From NCBI GenBank assembly GCA_019426215.1, contig CM033396.1:33027154-33091153 (forward strand): 64,000 nucleotides of DNA, written 5' to 3'. This DNA is from Buddleja alternifolia (lineage: Eukaryota; Streptophyta; Magnoliopsida; Lamiales; Scrophulariaceae). How positions within the stretch are numbered: the first letter of the stretch is position 1; the number at the start of each line of letters is the position of its first letter. The notes below the pieces were generated by a model that saw nothing but the letters and a program-made list of their open reading frames with translations, was not told the DNA's origin and searched no databases. Position numbers and translations under genes: made by a program. Positions 34,448 through 46,152 of the stretch are shown here, piece by piece.

Positions 34448-35332
34448 TGAGTAAAAAGTATATTGCACCCTATAAAGTTGAGTTTTTTGGCACTTTTCAC
34501 CCTCAAAAATTAAAGCACACACTTTGCACCCTCACTTTCATGGTCATTATCAACTTGCACCCCCGATTCACATTCCGGCAAAAGAACTTGTCGGCTCTCT
34601 TTGACTGAGGGCAAAATGTCTCAACACCTTATTTCCGGCCATGAAGTTTCTGCCAAAAACAAAGAAAGATAAAAAAAATTGGTCATTTTTCTACCTAAAA
34701 ACTGGCATAGCCCCATTTCTTTAAAGAAATAGAGCAAACAGAGCTTCTTTATCTAGAAAAGTTAAGCAAATGGATTCACAAACTGCAAGCAATAAGCAAA
34801 CCTATTGGCACTATAGACAAGAAATTCCACTTGTACGTTGTCATTTTAGCCATGCTGTGCCATTAACAAACTATTGGTAAAAGGATAATTTGGGTAGAAG
34901 ATTTCACAAATGCGCAAATTATGAGGTAACATGTTATTATTATCATTTTTTTCCCGTATTTGGTGATGATTATTTGTTTTCATATTCTAACAATTATATT
35001 GCATAATTCCAACATATAAATGAAGTTTATTTCAGTGCAAAACGGATGTGGATTCTTCAAATGGTATGACTCGGAATGACCCGAAGATATGTTGCAGAGC
35101 AAAAAAGAATCATATCTAATCACATGTGGGTCTTCAGCAATAATTTTTGCGGGAGAAAATATGTGTTGACTAATTTACCCTTGAAATATAGTGAAGATTC
35201 GCCATAACTCTTATCTCGTTGACTATTTTTGTTGGATTATGAACCGGGGGGTTCAAGTTGCCAAATATCATGAAAGTGAGGGTAAAAAGTGCCTAAAACC
35301 CAACTTTATAGGATAGAAAATGCTTTTTACTC
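34448..35332. mobile_element. TIR element with GAGTAAAAAG ends
   Basis: The left end GAGTAAAAAGTATATTGCACC continues with CTATAAAGTTGAGTTTTTTGGCACTTTT and CCCTCACTTTCATG. The right end gives the same series inverted, down to CTTTTTACTC. Arms are about 120 bp and imperfect; size is 885 bp. No ORF and no clear target duplication. Confidence 0.65.
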
Positions 35333-35879
35333 GTTATAAAATTAATTCTATCTTTCACCTAAAATTGTTTATTCTTTTTCCATGAGCATCATTGCAAGAG
35401 TAACCGAAAGAACTCAACTTCACGAATTTGCGCACTATTCTTAATTGTACGCCACAAAAAAAAATTAAGTATTGGCTATTAAAATATACGTCATGGTTTG
35501 AAGTTGTGATCTATAGCAGTCTCAAGTCATGACTAATTTGATCATGGTAGACGTTTCATATACCCACGCTGACGTCAAGCATGCTTGAAGAAATGTTAAT
35601 CTAACACTTTTTAACATTGGCTAACGAAATCATGATCTTTGCAATGAAAAAAACATTGGCAATGCCTATAAGCAGTGTGGAATGTTTTAGCCATACTTGC
35701 AGATACCACGACTGAACCCGAGGTGAACCCATGGTCAATCAATTTTTATCATGAAAAAGGGATGTTTCACCATGTCTAATGGACTTGCGGTGGTAGATGT
35801 AATAGATTGGAATTTTCCATTTTTACGTAATAAACTCTACGCAATGATAATATATAGGGCCAGAAGAATCAGTGTCTTC

Positions 35880-36230
35880 TCTCCAAATTCTTCTGGAAAA
35901 TGTACGAGGCCATGGAAAAGCTCGAGGCGGAGGTATCTTGCAGTAATAGCTTTAGGGAAAAAGGCATTGCGTAACGTTGGGAATTCGGCAGTGGAGAAAT
36001 TTTAGAAGAGTCCCGAATTTTTAGACGAGTACAATAAGAAGGCCTATGACATTGCCCAAGGCTTTATGGCTAAGATGATTCGTAAGTGCCGCAGGGCTCT
36101 TCAAGAGAGTGGTCGCCACCCCGAGAATAACTTCAAGTGGCTTTATAGCCAGGTCCCTGATGTGAGTGACGAGTAGGCCGTACCAGAGTCTGAGCCCGGG
36201 AAGCAGGGCAACGATCCTCCTCTCAAGGGC
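35880..36230 (+). pseudogene. Unrecognised retroelement-like ORF remnant
   Basis: From about 36020 a plus-strand frame reads PEFLDEYNKKAYDIAQGFMA then IRKCRRALQESG and NNFKWLYSQVPD. It is preceded, one frameshift and a stop upstream, by a helical EAMEKLEAEV stretch (about 35900-35930). The amphipathic composition and position among gypsy debris suggest a retroelement ORF. I do not recognise the family, and no catalytic motif is visible. Confidence 0.4.
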
Positions 36231-36934
36231 TAGCTTTTTATTAGCTTTCGGATTTTAACTTATCCACTTTTTTCATTTGACCCTTGCATGGGATTCTATT
36301 AGTTTAAGTAGTAACATGCTATTTTACTTAGCTTTCATGACAATTTTTCAATCATTTTTACTTTGTGAGACTTTATGCTTGCATGATTATGAGCTAGTCT
36401 AATTTCCACCTCTCTTGTTTATATCTTATCGTATGGCCTATTTGCCCATGTTTCATGCGTTAGGCCTTTTAAGGCTTGGGTAAGTCTTTACTTTCTACCA
36501 AGTGGCCCTGAATATACTAGGTTGGTTACCTAGTCATTTACTTGTTACCTTGCAGCTCTGGTGGGGTGTCAAAGGTACCACTTATGACATCCCCGCTGTT
36601 GTCTCCTAGCATTGAAGGGGTGCCAAAGGTGCCACTTGTGGCTTTTCCTCTTTGTTGGGGTATAATGTGATATTTACGTGATCCTCTTATGATGTTTATC
36701 TCATAGAAAAAATGAATTCTTCTTAAAAGAATCTCTGAAAAAAAATGAAGTTTTTGCAAATTCTTTGCAAATCAAGCCAGTAGTTTATATCTCCTCGTGC
36801 CCCCCACTCCTTAAAGTTTCTAATATGAGTGAAAAATTTGGGAGTAAGGCTTTTATGGAGTCATTTGTAATACATGTCATAAATTTTGGTAGGAATTGAA
36901 CCATCATTTTTACTAGAAGGTTGTTATGTATAAC

Positions 36935-38163
36935 CACTACTACAAAAAATGCCTATTACAGCGGTTTTTTTGGACCTATTACAGCGGTTCGAACCGCTGT
37001 AATAGGCAGTGCTGTAATAGGGTTTCGACCTATTACAGCGGTTTTGAACCGCTGTAATAGGCACCCTATTACAGCGGTTCTAAAAAAACCGCTGTAATAG
37101 GGTGCCTATTACAGCGGTTTACAGCGGTTCTAAAAAAACCGCTGTAATAGGGTGCCCTATTACAGCGGTTCCCATGGAAACCGCTGTAATAGGGCACCCT
37201 ATTACAGCGGTTCTAAACAAACCGCTGTAATAGGGTACCCTATTACAGCGGTTTTTTTAGAACCGCTGTAATAGGGTATTTTTTATTTTTTTTTATTAAT
37301 TTCACTTTTTCGTTTATAATTTTACCGTGTCGAAATGACACGAAATTCTCAAATACACAAAAACATATATACATAAACTCACACATACACAAATATACAT
37401 ATACCCACATATACTTACATAAACCCACATATACACAAATATATATACATACATAAACCCACATATACACAAATATACATACACCCACATATACACAAAT
37501 ATACATACACACCCACATATTCGTGTACGAAACCCCACATATACACAAATATACATACACTCACATATACATACATAAACCCACATATACACAAATATAC
37601 GTACACCCACATATACATACATAAACCCACATAAACCCACAAATATACATACACCCACATATACATACATAAACCCACATATACACAAATATACATACAC
37701 CCATATATACATACATAAACCCACATATACATACACCCACATATAGACAAATATACATAAACCCACACATACACAAATATAAATACACCCACGCGGTGGT
37801 GGTGGAGGCGGCGGTGGTGTTATATGGTGGTGGCGGCGGCGGTGCTTCAAGAGAGAGAGAGAAAGAGAGTGTAGAGAGAGAGAGTAGAGAGAAAAAGACT
37901 AAGAGAGATAGAGAGAAGCGGGAAGATCTAAATTTAAGGGATTTAAATTTTTTGGTTTCGACCTATTACAGCGGTTCCTAACGAACCGCTGTAATAGGTG
38001 TATCTTGGTTTTAACCTATTACAGCGGTTCCGAGGGTGTAAGACCTATTACAGCGGTTTTCTCGGAACCGCTGTAATAGGTTAAGACCAAGATACCCTAT
38101 TACAGCGGTTCGTTGGGAACCGCTGTAATAGGTGCGCTGTAATTGGGCATTTTTGTAGTAGTG
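36935..38163. mobile_element. CACTA element packed with palindromic subterminal repeats
   Basis: The left end CACTACTACAAAAAATGCC and the right end GGCATTTTTGTAGTAGTG are inverted. Flanking triplets are AAC and AGC, a 3-bp duplication with one change. Adjacent to both ends lie blocks of CCTATTACAGCGGTT and its complement AACCGCTGTAATAGG, paired as small hairpins: about eight forward and seven reverse units at the left (36952-37278) and four forward and three reverse at the right (37966-38150). The middle is a CA/TA microsatellite plus a GA-rich tract. No transposase. Confidence 0.85.
37360..37790. repeat. Degenerate ACACCCACATATACACAAATAT microsatellite
   Basis: Units around ATACACAAATATACATACACCCACAT recur some 15 times with variation. 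The long minus-strand frames across it (for example 37314-37850, rich in Val-Tyr-Cys-Ile) exist because the repeat has no stop in several frames; they are not genes. Confidence 0.9.
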
Positions 38164-38191
38164 AGCCTCGATCCAGAGTTTATTTTACATT

Positions 38192-38214
38192 GGGGGGGGG
38201 GGGGGGGGGGGGGG
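38192..38214. repeat. G homopolymer, 23 bp
   Basis: A run of 23 Gs. Such tracts are error-prone in sequencing and assembly, so its length is unreliable. Shorter G or C runs lie at about 38563, 38692 and 39383. Confidence 0.85.
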
Positions 38215-38674
38215 AGGCTTCTAGTTTACAGAGCCTCGATCCCTTTTTATACTTTTGGAAGGGTTATGAGGTGGGGCAGTAGGGCCTCAGCCAAAACTCC
38301 GTGAGTACGAGGAGCTTTTGTAATGCCATCTATGTCGGCCTCTGACATTATGAGTGTTATTAAATAATGCACCATTCATTAGTATACAAGTTTACAATCA
38401 CATAAGCTAATAATTGATTTACATATGAGATGTTTAGTATGCACAGGAATATAAAGGGAAATATGCTCGAAGGCACTTAAAGAGCATGTAGTACAAGTAA
38501 TAGACACTCGAAATTCGATAGAAAAACTAAATGGGGTGCTCACAGGCACATTAAAACTGAAGGGGGGGGGGGTATGCTCACATGTAACTTATTCAACGGT
38601 TGACTCGTGGCCAACTCCTAAATAGTTTAATTGAAATAGAATTGAAAAGCATAAAATAAAATAATTTTTTCTTG

Positions 38675-39410
38675 GAGAAAATAGCAGATATCCCCCCCCC
38701 CCAAACTATTAAAAGTTGCACTCAACACCCTAAACTATCATATATGAGCACTTTGCCCCCTCGGTCAGCTTCGGGCAGCACACAGGGGGCAAAGTGCTAC
38801 AAACCGCATAGGTGAGGGGGCAAAGTGCACATCACCTCATAGGTTGGGGGGCATTTGCTATTTTCTCTTTTTTTTTTATTCAAATATTTTTAATATTAAC
38901 TTAACCCCCCCTCGGTCAGTTTCGGGAAAATTTTTACCCATTCATCATTCAATTTAAATCATGCATATTGGGATTTATTTGGATTTTTCTTGAAATACTA
39001 TTTCTAGGTTTGAAATAAGTAATTTTCAAATATGAAAAATAAGAAAAATAAAAATAAAACATGAGAATAAATAAGAAAACAATGAAAAGAAGTATAAATT
39101 CAAATATTCATAATTTTCTAAAGACAAAAAAGACAATTCAAAAATCCGAAAACATGAAAATAAAAAAAATGAAAAAAAGTAAAAAATTAGCAAAAATTTT
39201 AAAAAATAAAAAAATTTGGTGATGTGCGCTTTGCCCCCTCACCTATGCGATTTGTAGCACTTTGCCCCCTGTGTGCTGCCCGAAGCTGACCGAGGGGGCG
39301 AAGTGCACATATATGATAGTTTAGGGTGTTGATTGCAACTTTTAATAGTTTAGGGGGCAAAGTGCACATCATCTAATAGTTTGGGGGGGGGGGGTATCTG
39401 CTATTTTCTC
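38675..39410. mobile_element. Mutator-like MITE with 9-bp target duplication
   Basis: Termini GAGAAAATAGCAGATA and TATCTGCTATTTTCTC are inverted, and homology continues about 190 bp through repeated TTTGCCCCCT / AGGGGGCAAA units. TTTTTCTTG flanks the element on both sides (38666-38674 and 39411-39419). The 736-bp element has no coding capacity. It sits at the truncated edge of the gypsy element that follows. Confidence 0.85.
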
Positions 39411-39988
39411 TTTTTCTTGGTGCCTCTTAATGCCCTGTCAGGCATAGTAACTTTTTAAGTTGGGTAATTCCCCAATATATGGTTCCTCTATCTCCTACAT
39501 AGTCTTTAACTTGAGAGCACTTGGGTAGGCAATCCCAGCTACTTGATGTGGGCCTTTCCCCTCAAATTTTTGGATCTCTTTCCCCATATCTACTAGTGCA
39601 ACAGCTTTTGTTCCATTCACTAGATATAGAGGGGAATTTCCAATGTTGACCGCTGTGATCGCCTTTTTTCAACTTCCTTTATCCTCATCCAACTTAATCT
39701 TCAGGTGTTGAAGCATGGTGCAATTAGTGACTCCCATTCGACTTTCAGTTAGTGGAATACTGCCGTAGTGCACTAGGTTGTCCCTACACAACTTAACCAA
39801 GTTATAGGCATCTCTCAAAATGCCTCAGAGACTTTTGCTTTAAAGTTTTTTTTCTAGTAGGACCTTGCCCCACAGGGGATTCTTGCAGGCCCCTTCATGT
39901 ATTTTTTGTAGTATGTAGTTCTCTCAGTTGGGGATTAGACTACTTTAGCCTCATTTAGGTTATTAAAGAGATACTTGTAGACCATATA

Positions 39989-40740
39989 TTACACTGATTC
40001 ATCTTCCCAATTCAATGGCTTTGGTACCCTCATTAGCGCCGTGAGGCTTTTCACCGAATGCGTATCTGGAGATATCTTCATATGATAGGTTATAACTCTA
40101 GGGTCAACTTCCCCTATATCTTCCATGTCCCGTGAGAAGATGTCCACGTTATCTTGGAGATTACGTAATAACCTTTCCTCAAATGTCATATCTAAGGTGG
40201 TCTCGGGCTTGGCCCTCTTCTTGGGATCCCCTTTAACCAATTCGACCATTATCAAGTTTTCAGCTACCCCCCCCCCTCGGGCTTCGTCTGGTTTCCATTC
40301 CATACTCAGGTACTCAATAGATGTCTCTTGACTTGAGCCGCCTTGCTTTCTTTTAGATTTTTCTAAAGCATTAGCATAACATTCTATTGCATATCTCACA
40401 TCTTCTATAGCCTCTGAAAGGGGTCGAGAACTTCACCTTCATGTGGTAAGTGGATGCGATGGCTTGAAAAAGGTTTAAACTCAGCCTTCCCAAGATGACA
40501 TTATATGTGTAGGGGGCTTTAACAACTAAGAATTTCACCAACTTTGTAGACCGGGATGGAATTATACCCAAGGATAGAGGCAGGGATACTTCTCCGAGCG
40601 CTTCTGCCACTTCACTAATGAAGCCTTTAAGAGGAGTGTTGACCCCTCGGAGCTGTGCATTATCTATCCCGAGCTGAGAAAAGGCATTGTAGAAAATTAT
40701 ATCTGCTGAGTTTCTGCTATCCACCAGAATTTTATTAACC
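39989..40740 (-). pseudogene. gypsy aspartic protease and linker
   Basis: Minus-strand frames 40724-40371 and 40399-39989 overlap in different phases. The first carries DSRNSADIIFYNAFSQLG, then YNVILGRLSLN, matching the Tat-type protease (active-site D-S/T-G followed by SADIL, then the ILGRP-like flap partner). Here the glycine of the D-S-G triad is Arg, which should inactivate the enzyme. The second frame has NVDIFSRDMEDIGEVDP, recalling the linker before gypsy reverse transcriptase. It then hits a stop at WEDESV. Confidence 0.65.
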
Positions 40741-40831
40741 CAAAAAAATTAATATAGTGGCCGAGATCACTAAGGCATCATTATGGGAGAGGATTTGGTT
40801 CACCCAATCTCGTACTTCGAATTTGCTCCAC

Positions 40832-42406
40832 CTAGTTAACTTGATCCATTATGGGGATGCGGACAGCATGCGACCAAGTGGTGGCCCTTAGTAAAGCTTT
40901 TCTAGAGCTCTCTGAGTCTCCCGTGGGGCCTCCCAAAATGACTCCAGTTATCCCATTTAGTGGGGGGTTATCCATATCAACATCTACCCTAGGTGGATTA
41001 CCCTTGCCTCCCCCTTCTCTTTCACAAGGTCCCAAAGGGTGCTGAGGTGTCAGTCCTTGCGATTTGGAGCCATTGGGTTGCTCTACAACCTCTTGCAAAT
41101 AGCCTCTTTTGATTAGCTTCTCTATTTCCACCTGCAGATGGCGACACTCTTCAATGGTGTGCCCCTTGTCTCTATGGAATCTGTAATATTTTCTAGACTT
41201 CAATAGACTAGGATTGTCCTTTATTTTCTTCGGCCACTGGACTATGATCTATTGTTCCGCGATGGCCAAGACTTGCTCTCGCAGCAGCATGAGTGAGGTA
41301 CACTTTGAGAAACTCATGGGAGGCTTATGTTTGCGCTCCTTAGGTTCTGGCACTTTATTGTTGTCCCTGACCTTCCTCTTGTTGTTGCCACCTTCTTGCT
41401 TAGTTGGCCCTATAGTCTCTTCAATTCTTATGTATTTCTCTACCGATGCTAACAGCTCATCCATAGTAAGGCGGTTTCTCTGCGATGGACTCCTTGAACC
41501 TGCTGTTACGGAGGTTCCATTGCAATATCTCCAAAAGTAACTCACCGCTAGGGAGAAATGTTGTACGTATTCCCCGAGTGACTCACCATCTTGTTGCACC
41601 ACCATAAACAAGTAAGACGCTGTTTTTGGGTACTTCTTGTTCATTGAAAAGTGGCTAAGGAACCGTTTTGTTAGCTGTTCGATGCTAGTAATAGTACCAA
41701 TAGGCAACTGATTAAACCAACTAAGGGTTCGACCAGACAGAGTAGTTCAAAATATCTTGCAATAGACAATGTCGCTGATATCATACATGTCAGCCTTGGC
41801 ATTAAACTTATCAACGTGATCTTGAGGGTCTCCTACTCCCTCATACTCACTACAATGTGGTATCTTCAATCCTTGTGGTATGGACTCTGCCAAGATAGCT
41901 GGGCAGAATGGACTTTTCTTAGGGGGCGCTACCGCTAGAGGAACAAGTTGCCTATCCTCATATCTCTCCTTATTCTTAATGCTTTAATCTTGACGAGGGG
42001 CTTACCTATACCGACCTTCTCACCTCTGCAGGGTCTCTTTGGGTATCAAGGACACTTGACCTCCACATGGGGACCTATGGGGCACCGGCTTTCTATCTCT
42101 GCCTTGCGGACAGCATGAGCTGCTGCCCTGACTGAAGCGTCTTCTATGAAAGCAAGAAGAACCTCTTAAGTGATCTCGAGCACCCTGCTGGCAAGGGACG
42201 GGATCACTCCTTGCGTCACTAGAGGCACTGCACGTTGGAAAGAGCGGCAGGTCTGAGGCCCCTCCTTTAGTCTGAGCGTCTGGGATGTTTACTTGAGGCA
42301 TCGGGTTAGGGGCTCCACCTTCTGTGGCTGACGCGTTGTTGTTTGTCATCCTATCATCGTTGGTACATGCTTGAAATCTAGTCTGCATACTTAATGGTTG
42401 GACCAC
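40832..42406 (-). pseudogene. gypsy gag, broken
   Basis: The N-terminal part is at 42406-42020 (low complexity). The capsid-like core is at about 41990-41249: GRTLSWFNQLP, IEQLTKRFLSHF, QQDGESLGEYVQHFS, the standard retrotransposon-gag order, with a stop near 41745. Then at 41203-40832 the nucleocapsid-like KYYRFHRDKGHTIEECRHLQ, followed by IEKLIKRGYLQE. The knuckle normally opens with Cys where this copy has Tyr. Frames shift between the three parts. This is dead gag of Tat-like type. Confidence 0.7.
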
Positions 42407-42429
42407 TATTCACATAAACGACACCAAAA

Positions 42430-42902
42430 TGATGCGGGATCAATAATTAAGTCACGTGATGACCACATGGGGAGGGAATCTGATCCGACACACGACAAAC
42501 TAGACACTAGGTTACTACACTCGCTCGAGGAAAGCTGTTTAAGAACCCACTTTGATAGGATCAAGTTTCTTCGTAGTTCTATAGTGAGGTAGCTCTCAAA
42601 AGATGGCAGAGCTTTTTCCTCTAGCAGTCTTTTATGAAGAAAACAGACAATGATTTTTTATCAGCTCTTTGTGTTGTTTATAGAGCTGAAAGTGGGCTAT
42701 GGGCAGAAAGCCTCATAAGCGGCCTACCCCTGGTGATAAATAAAAATAAATAATTATTTTTATTTAGATAATTACTTTCACCCACATATTATGACCCAAT
42801 TGATTAATTGGATCACTTTGGCATGGGATGATCCGTTTGGTCCATCCCAGATCAATTAGGAATCCTTTGTTAAATTTCCCATAACATTTATATGGCACAT
42901 CA
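42430..42902 (-). repeat. 5' LTR of the Tat-like gypsy element
   Basis: On the minus strand TGATGTGCCATATAAATG...GATCCCGCATCA, 473 bp with TGATG/CATCA ends. The end style matches the 8641-9004 LTR, and the CTACGAA(G/T)...GATCCTAT segment recurs at about 9270-9290, suggesting a related family. Confidence 0.6.
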
Positions 42903-43261
42903 GATGGTGTGTTTGTTATGAGTCACGAATAAGTAATAATTACACTAAATAAAAAGAGTTCTTAGTGTATTTAACCCTAATTAAAAAGAACACGTCTTGC
43001 CTTGTTTCGACATATAGGTCCTAAGTTTTTTACATATAAACATGGATATCAAACAACATGTATGCTCTCATAAGTGGCTGCATATTATCCACCAATATGC
43101 CAGGCGGCAAGAAGCAAAAAACCGCTTTGAAAGATTCTACAGGAATCTTAGTACATGAAAAAGGGTTTCACACCACCGATGAAAAGACAAGTAATTCAAG
43201 TGCACGATTTTTGATGGTACAACTCCATTCCTCTTCCGGGATAATTATATTTTAACCCAAT
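42903..43261. other. Unassigned stretch
   Basis: A 65-codon plus-strand ORF (43058-43255) has no recognisable motif. No repeat terminus is seen. Confidence 0.4.
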
Positions 43262-43574
43262 GTTAGTTTGAAATTGCTAAACACCCTTCTATGTTAAAAT
43301 AATAGGCAAAAACACTCCTTTATTTTTGTAAACCCAGCGTAAAACCCCTTTTCCATTAGAAAATTGATGAAAATGTAGCCCTTAATACATCCATATACCT
43401 TTGCCATATTTGTAGAGTTGAAATTCACTACAAGGCAAAGGTATAAGGATGTTTTCAGGGTTATATTTTAATCAAATTTCTAACGAAAAAGGATTTTGCG
43501 CTGAGTTTACAAAAATAGAGGGATGTTTTTGTCTATTATTTTAGCATGGGGGTGTTTAGCAACTTCGAACTAAC
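43262..43574. mobile_element. 313-bp MITE with ~90-bp inverted arms
   Basis: GTTAGTTTGAAATTGCTAAACACCC at the left is mirrored by GGGTGTTTAGCAACTTCGAACTAAC (both in parts) at the right. The match extends through AAAATAATAG(G/A)CAAAAAC and TTTTTGTAAAC. Non-coding; target duplication not evident. Confidence 0.75.
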
Positions 43575-43828
43575 AAAAGGGAGTAAAAAATAATAAACCC
43601 TTCATCTTCCATACATATACACATGTATAGGCTGAAGATTTTCCACTATAAATGCTCCAATCCGAATAGGACAAACAAAATTAAAAGACCCAATACCATA
43701 TCCAAATCACAACATAATCAAAATTTCGAAATTCATGGAGCCGGAAAATCAAAATATACAGGGATTCAGCTGAAGATTTGAAACTTTACACTCGGAAAAT
43801 CATGGGTTCTTCAATCTCTGATACCATT

Positions 43829-44849
43829 TGATTGAGAATTTATTGCCCCGAATATTCGAACTTCATGATTGTTACAACAATTCATGAAATAAGAACATAA
43901 AGATTAAAGATATAAGAATTTACGTGGTTCGGCAATTGCCACTACAAGAAAATGGGCCTTTTTCTACACCAATTTTTCCTACGCGAAAGAAAACATAGGA
44001 ATTAACTTATTACCTACGTTTTGGCAACTGGAGGCATTATAACTTGTAAAGCTTACACGAATTTGCTAAACCGTAGGCAACAGTTACTAAAGCCTCCGCT
44101 TTGAGCCCATGTAGTTATTAAGTTTTTGAAAACATTGGTATTGCCTGCTCTTTGGGCTTTAATGTAGGGCTGCTAGGGAAGTTTAATTTTTTCTAATTTA
44201 TTAATCTATTACATATGTGTTATCAGATTAAGCCGATTGTTGGGATAGTTGATCAATTGGACATGTTTTTAACGACCCGTACTGGAGGGGAAAAAATGAA
44301 AACAGATCCGAAGACAACTAAAATATGTGTAAGATTCTCTAAACTCCCCAAAATTGAAAACTCTTATAAAACCGTAGGCACAAGAGTAACCTTTACATTG
44401 ACTACGCTCGGCACACCGTAGACCATTATTTCCAACCCCTTCATTTACGACGGGGTGCAAAGCGTAGCTAAACCGTAGGCAATAGTTTATTGCCTACTGT
44501 TTACACGTTTTAGCCACAGTTTGGCCTCCGTAGGAAAAGCCTGTTTTTTTTTGTAGTGTGCCTACGTCCACGGGAGAGGAGAGAGTATTTTCACTATGAT
44601 GAAAGAGGTACAAATTACAATGAATGTCAAAAGTATTGAACTAAAACCTAACTCCTAATTTTTTTTCCTAAAATACACGTGTACAGTACCCTGGGGGCAA
44701 GCCCCGCACCTCCTGGAAATCCTTCGCCGAAACGGAACGCGTGTAGCTGTAGGCCAGTTCTAAGAGCTTCACCATTTTCAGAACTGACCCTTTTGATAAT
44801 GGGCTTGCTGCATAATTTTGGGTCTAGGACTTTAACATATATCACAACA
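43829..44849 (-). mobile_element. Copia 5' LTR (split by a CACTA MITE) with primer site
   Basis: TGATTGAGAATTT at 43829 is preceded by TGATACCA (about 43819-43826), the complement of a copia primer site. The far end is ATCACAACA at 44849. Removing the CACTA insert gives about 400 bp, alike to the LTR at 48509-48845: shared ACACGTGTAC, GCAAGCCCC, CTTCG(C/T)CGAAACG, GCGTGTAGCTG and GGCCAGTTCTAAG. About 170 bp of 5' leader remains to the left (43650-43815); the rest of the element is absent. ORF 44648-44860 and its mirror are not genes. Confidence 0.7.
43940..44558. mobile_element. CACTA MITE inside the copia LTR, TGC duplication
   Basis: CACTACAAGAAAATGGGCC at the left, TTTTTTTTTGTAGTG at the right, TGC on both sides (43937-43939 and 44559-44561). 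The 619-bp body repeats CCGTAGG / CCTACG motifs in both orientations. Joining the flanks restores the LTR phrase ATTGCCTACGTCCACG, so the empty site is known. No transposase. Confidence 0.9.
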
Positions 44850-45084
44850 ATGATAATCACATAATAAGCGATAAACTGGAAGCATACCTGAATCCATGAG
44901 AATGAAATTTGGCTTTGATCATATCTTCTAATTGCGTCCTTTTGTTGTTTTCTCTAAGGGAAAAGACTTAATCTATTTCTACACACAGGACCATAACCCC
45001 CTTTTATGGATTAATTTAAACTTAATTACCAATTAGCCCATCATAAATTAGAATTAAGTCTCTATGCTATTTATTTATTTTCAA

Positions 45085-45625
45085 AAGAAAGATGGAGATA
45101 TTATTAGGCAAATATCAGCTAAAACAAAATTCAAAACATCATCCGGGATATCAGAAGTATCCCCCAAAATAGAAAGCGGAGCATTACGCGCTAAACAATG
45201 TGCAAGACCATTACCAGTTCAACTAATAAAAACAAAATAGCAAGAAATAAAAAAACCAAGAAACGAACGAATACCCAAAATAATCGGGTCCAAAGTGAGA
45301 GATCCTTTGATGGGTGAATTAATTTTCTGAACGAAGGATAGACAGTCCCCCTCAACAACTACTCGACTCTAATCATACAAAGAAGCTAGCAAAAAAGTGC
45401 TTCATGACAAGCAAGAGCTTCACCAATTTCAGCAACAGAACCGAATGGAAGAAGAATGTTTCTCCAAGCCAACACCTTGTCCATGGAACCCCTTGCCACA
45501 ACACCGATTCTAGTACCATTCGGGTTAGAGAAATTAGCCCCGTCAAGACTCAGTTTTATGAACCCCTCGCCCGGCGGTTTCCATGTACCAATATTGACGA
45601 CTGGATCGAAAATGTGAGACTGGAG
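45085..45625 (-). pseudogene. LINE-type RNase H domain, 5'-truncated
   Basis: A minus-strand frame starting about 45605 reads IGTWKPPGEGFIKLSLDGAN, then IGVVARGSMDKVLAW and GSVAEIGEALACHEAL. After a stop it resumes in order with EGDCLSFVQKINSP and GLAHCLARNAP. This is the plant RVT_3-type RNase H fold (catalytic Asp in DGA, Glu in EIGEALA, Asp in EGDC) found at the C-terminus of many plant L1-like elements. At least two in-frame stops are present. The product would hydrolyse RNA in RNA-DNA hybrids if intact. Confidence 0.65.
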
Positions 45626-45644
45626 CTTGGAGTCATGATAAGCC

Positions 45645-46152
45645 TGTTAGAATTTTTGTGGAATTATACCATGCACATATATATACGTATTAGTATTCTG
45701 GTATACAGACATATATGCATTGTAGTTTAATCATATATCTACATTATCTTAAAGTTAAGGGGGCCCAATTTAAGTGATCAAATTAAGTTATATGGGCCTA
45801 AGTCATCTTATATGAAGTATATATGAGGTTCTAGTTAAATATGTGTAGAAACCCAAGGACTTAACTTTAATTTATTAAAGGCTAATTAGTAATTAACTCC
45901 AAACTTACCTCTATAAATAAGTGGGTTATGATTCCCAAAACACACCAAAGAGAAGGCTTTCTTTGATATCCCATCATCTGGAAAGAGCATAAGGACTTCT
46001 TGGTGTTGGCTTGGTAGACCATCAACCTCCATCATCTTCTCAAGCCAATTTTATCAATCACATGGATTTAAGTATGTCTTTTTCTATTACTTTGGACTAG
46101 TGAATTTCATGAAGTTCAAAGATCTTGAGGCACTCAAGCTTTAAAGCCAACA
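45645..46152 (+). mobile_element. Copia LTR with primer-binding site
   Basis: TGTTAGAATTTTTGTGG...AAAGCCAACA, 508 bp, followed two bases later by TGGTATCAGAG (46155-46165), the initiator-Met-tRNA-type site. A CTATAAATAAG box is near 45910. About 490 bp of leader-like sequence follows, then an inverted LTR piece; no coding region remains. Confidence 0.75.

Larger units (their letters stand above)
39411..42902 (-). mobile_element. 5' portion of a Tat-like Ty3/gypsy element
   Basis: Reading right to left: 5' LTR (42902-42430, TGATGTGCC...CCCGCATCA), a primer-site-like TTTTGGTGTCGTTT, gag, a protease and the start of the next domain; then homology fades toward 39411. Reverse transcriptase and integrase are missing, so the element is truncated. 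All coding parts are interrupted. Confidence 0.7.

Noticed and set aside
37243..37850. Long minus-strand ORFs of 105-178 codons rich in Val, Tyr, Cys, Ile
   Set aside because: They are translations of a CA/TA microsatellite inside a CACTA element. Several frames are open at once for that reason.
36951..38150. CRISPR-like array, because of regularly repeated short palindromes
   Set aside because: Repeats are paired inverted units of a CACTA element in a plant genome, spacers are a few variable bases, and no cas genes are present.
41214..41540. 108-codon plus-strand ORF
   Set aside because: Antisense shadow of the gypsy gag on the minus strand.
44648..44864. ORFs on both strands over the copia LTR
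   Set aside because: Mirror open frames in a GC-richer LTR segment, not coding in related LTRs.
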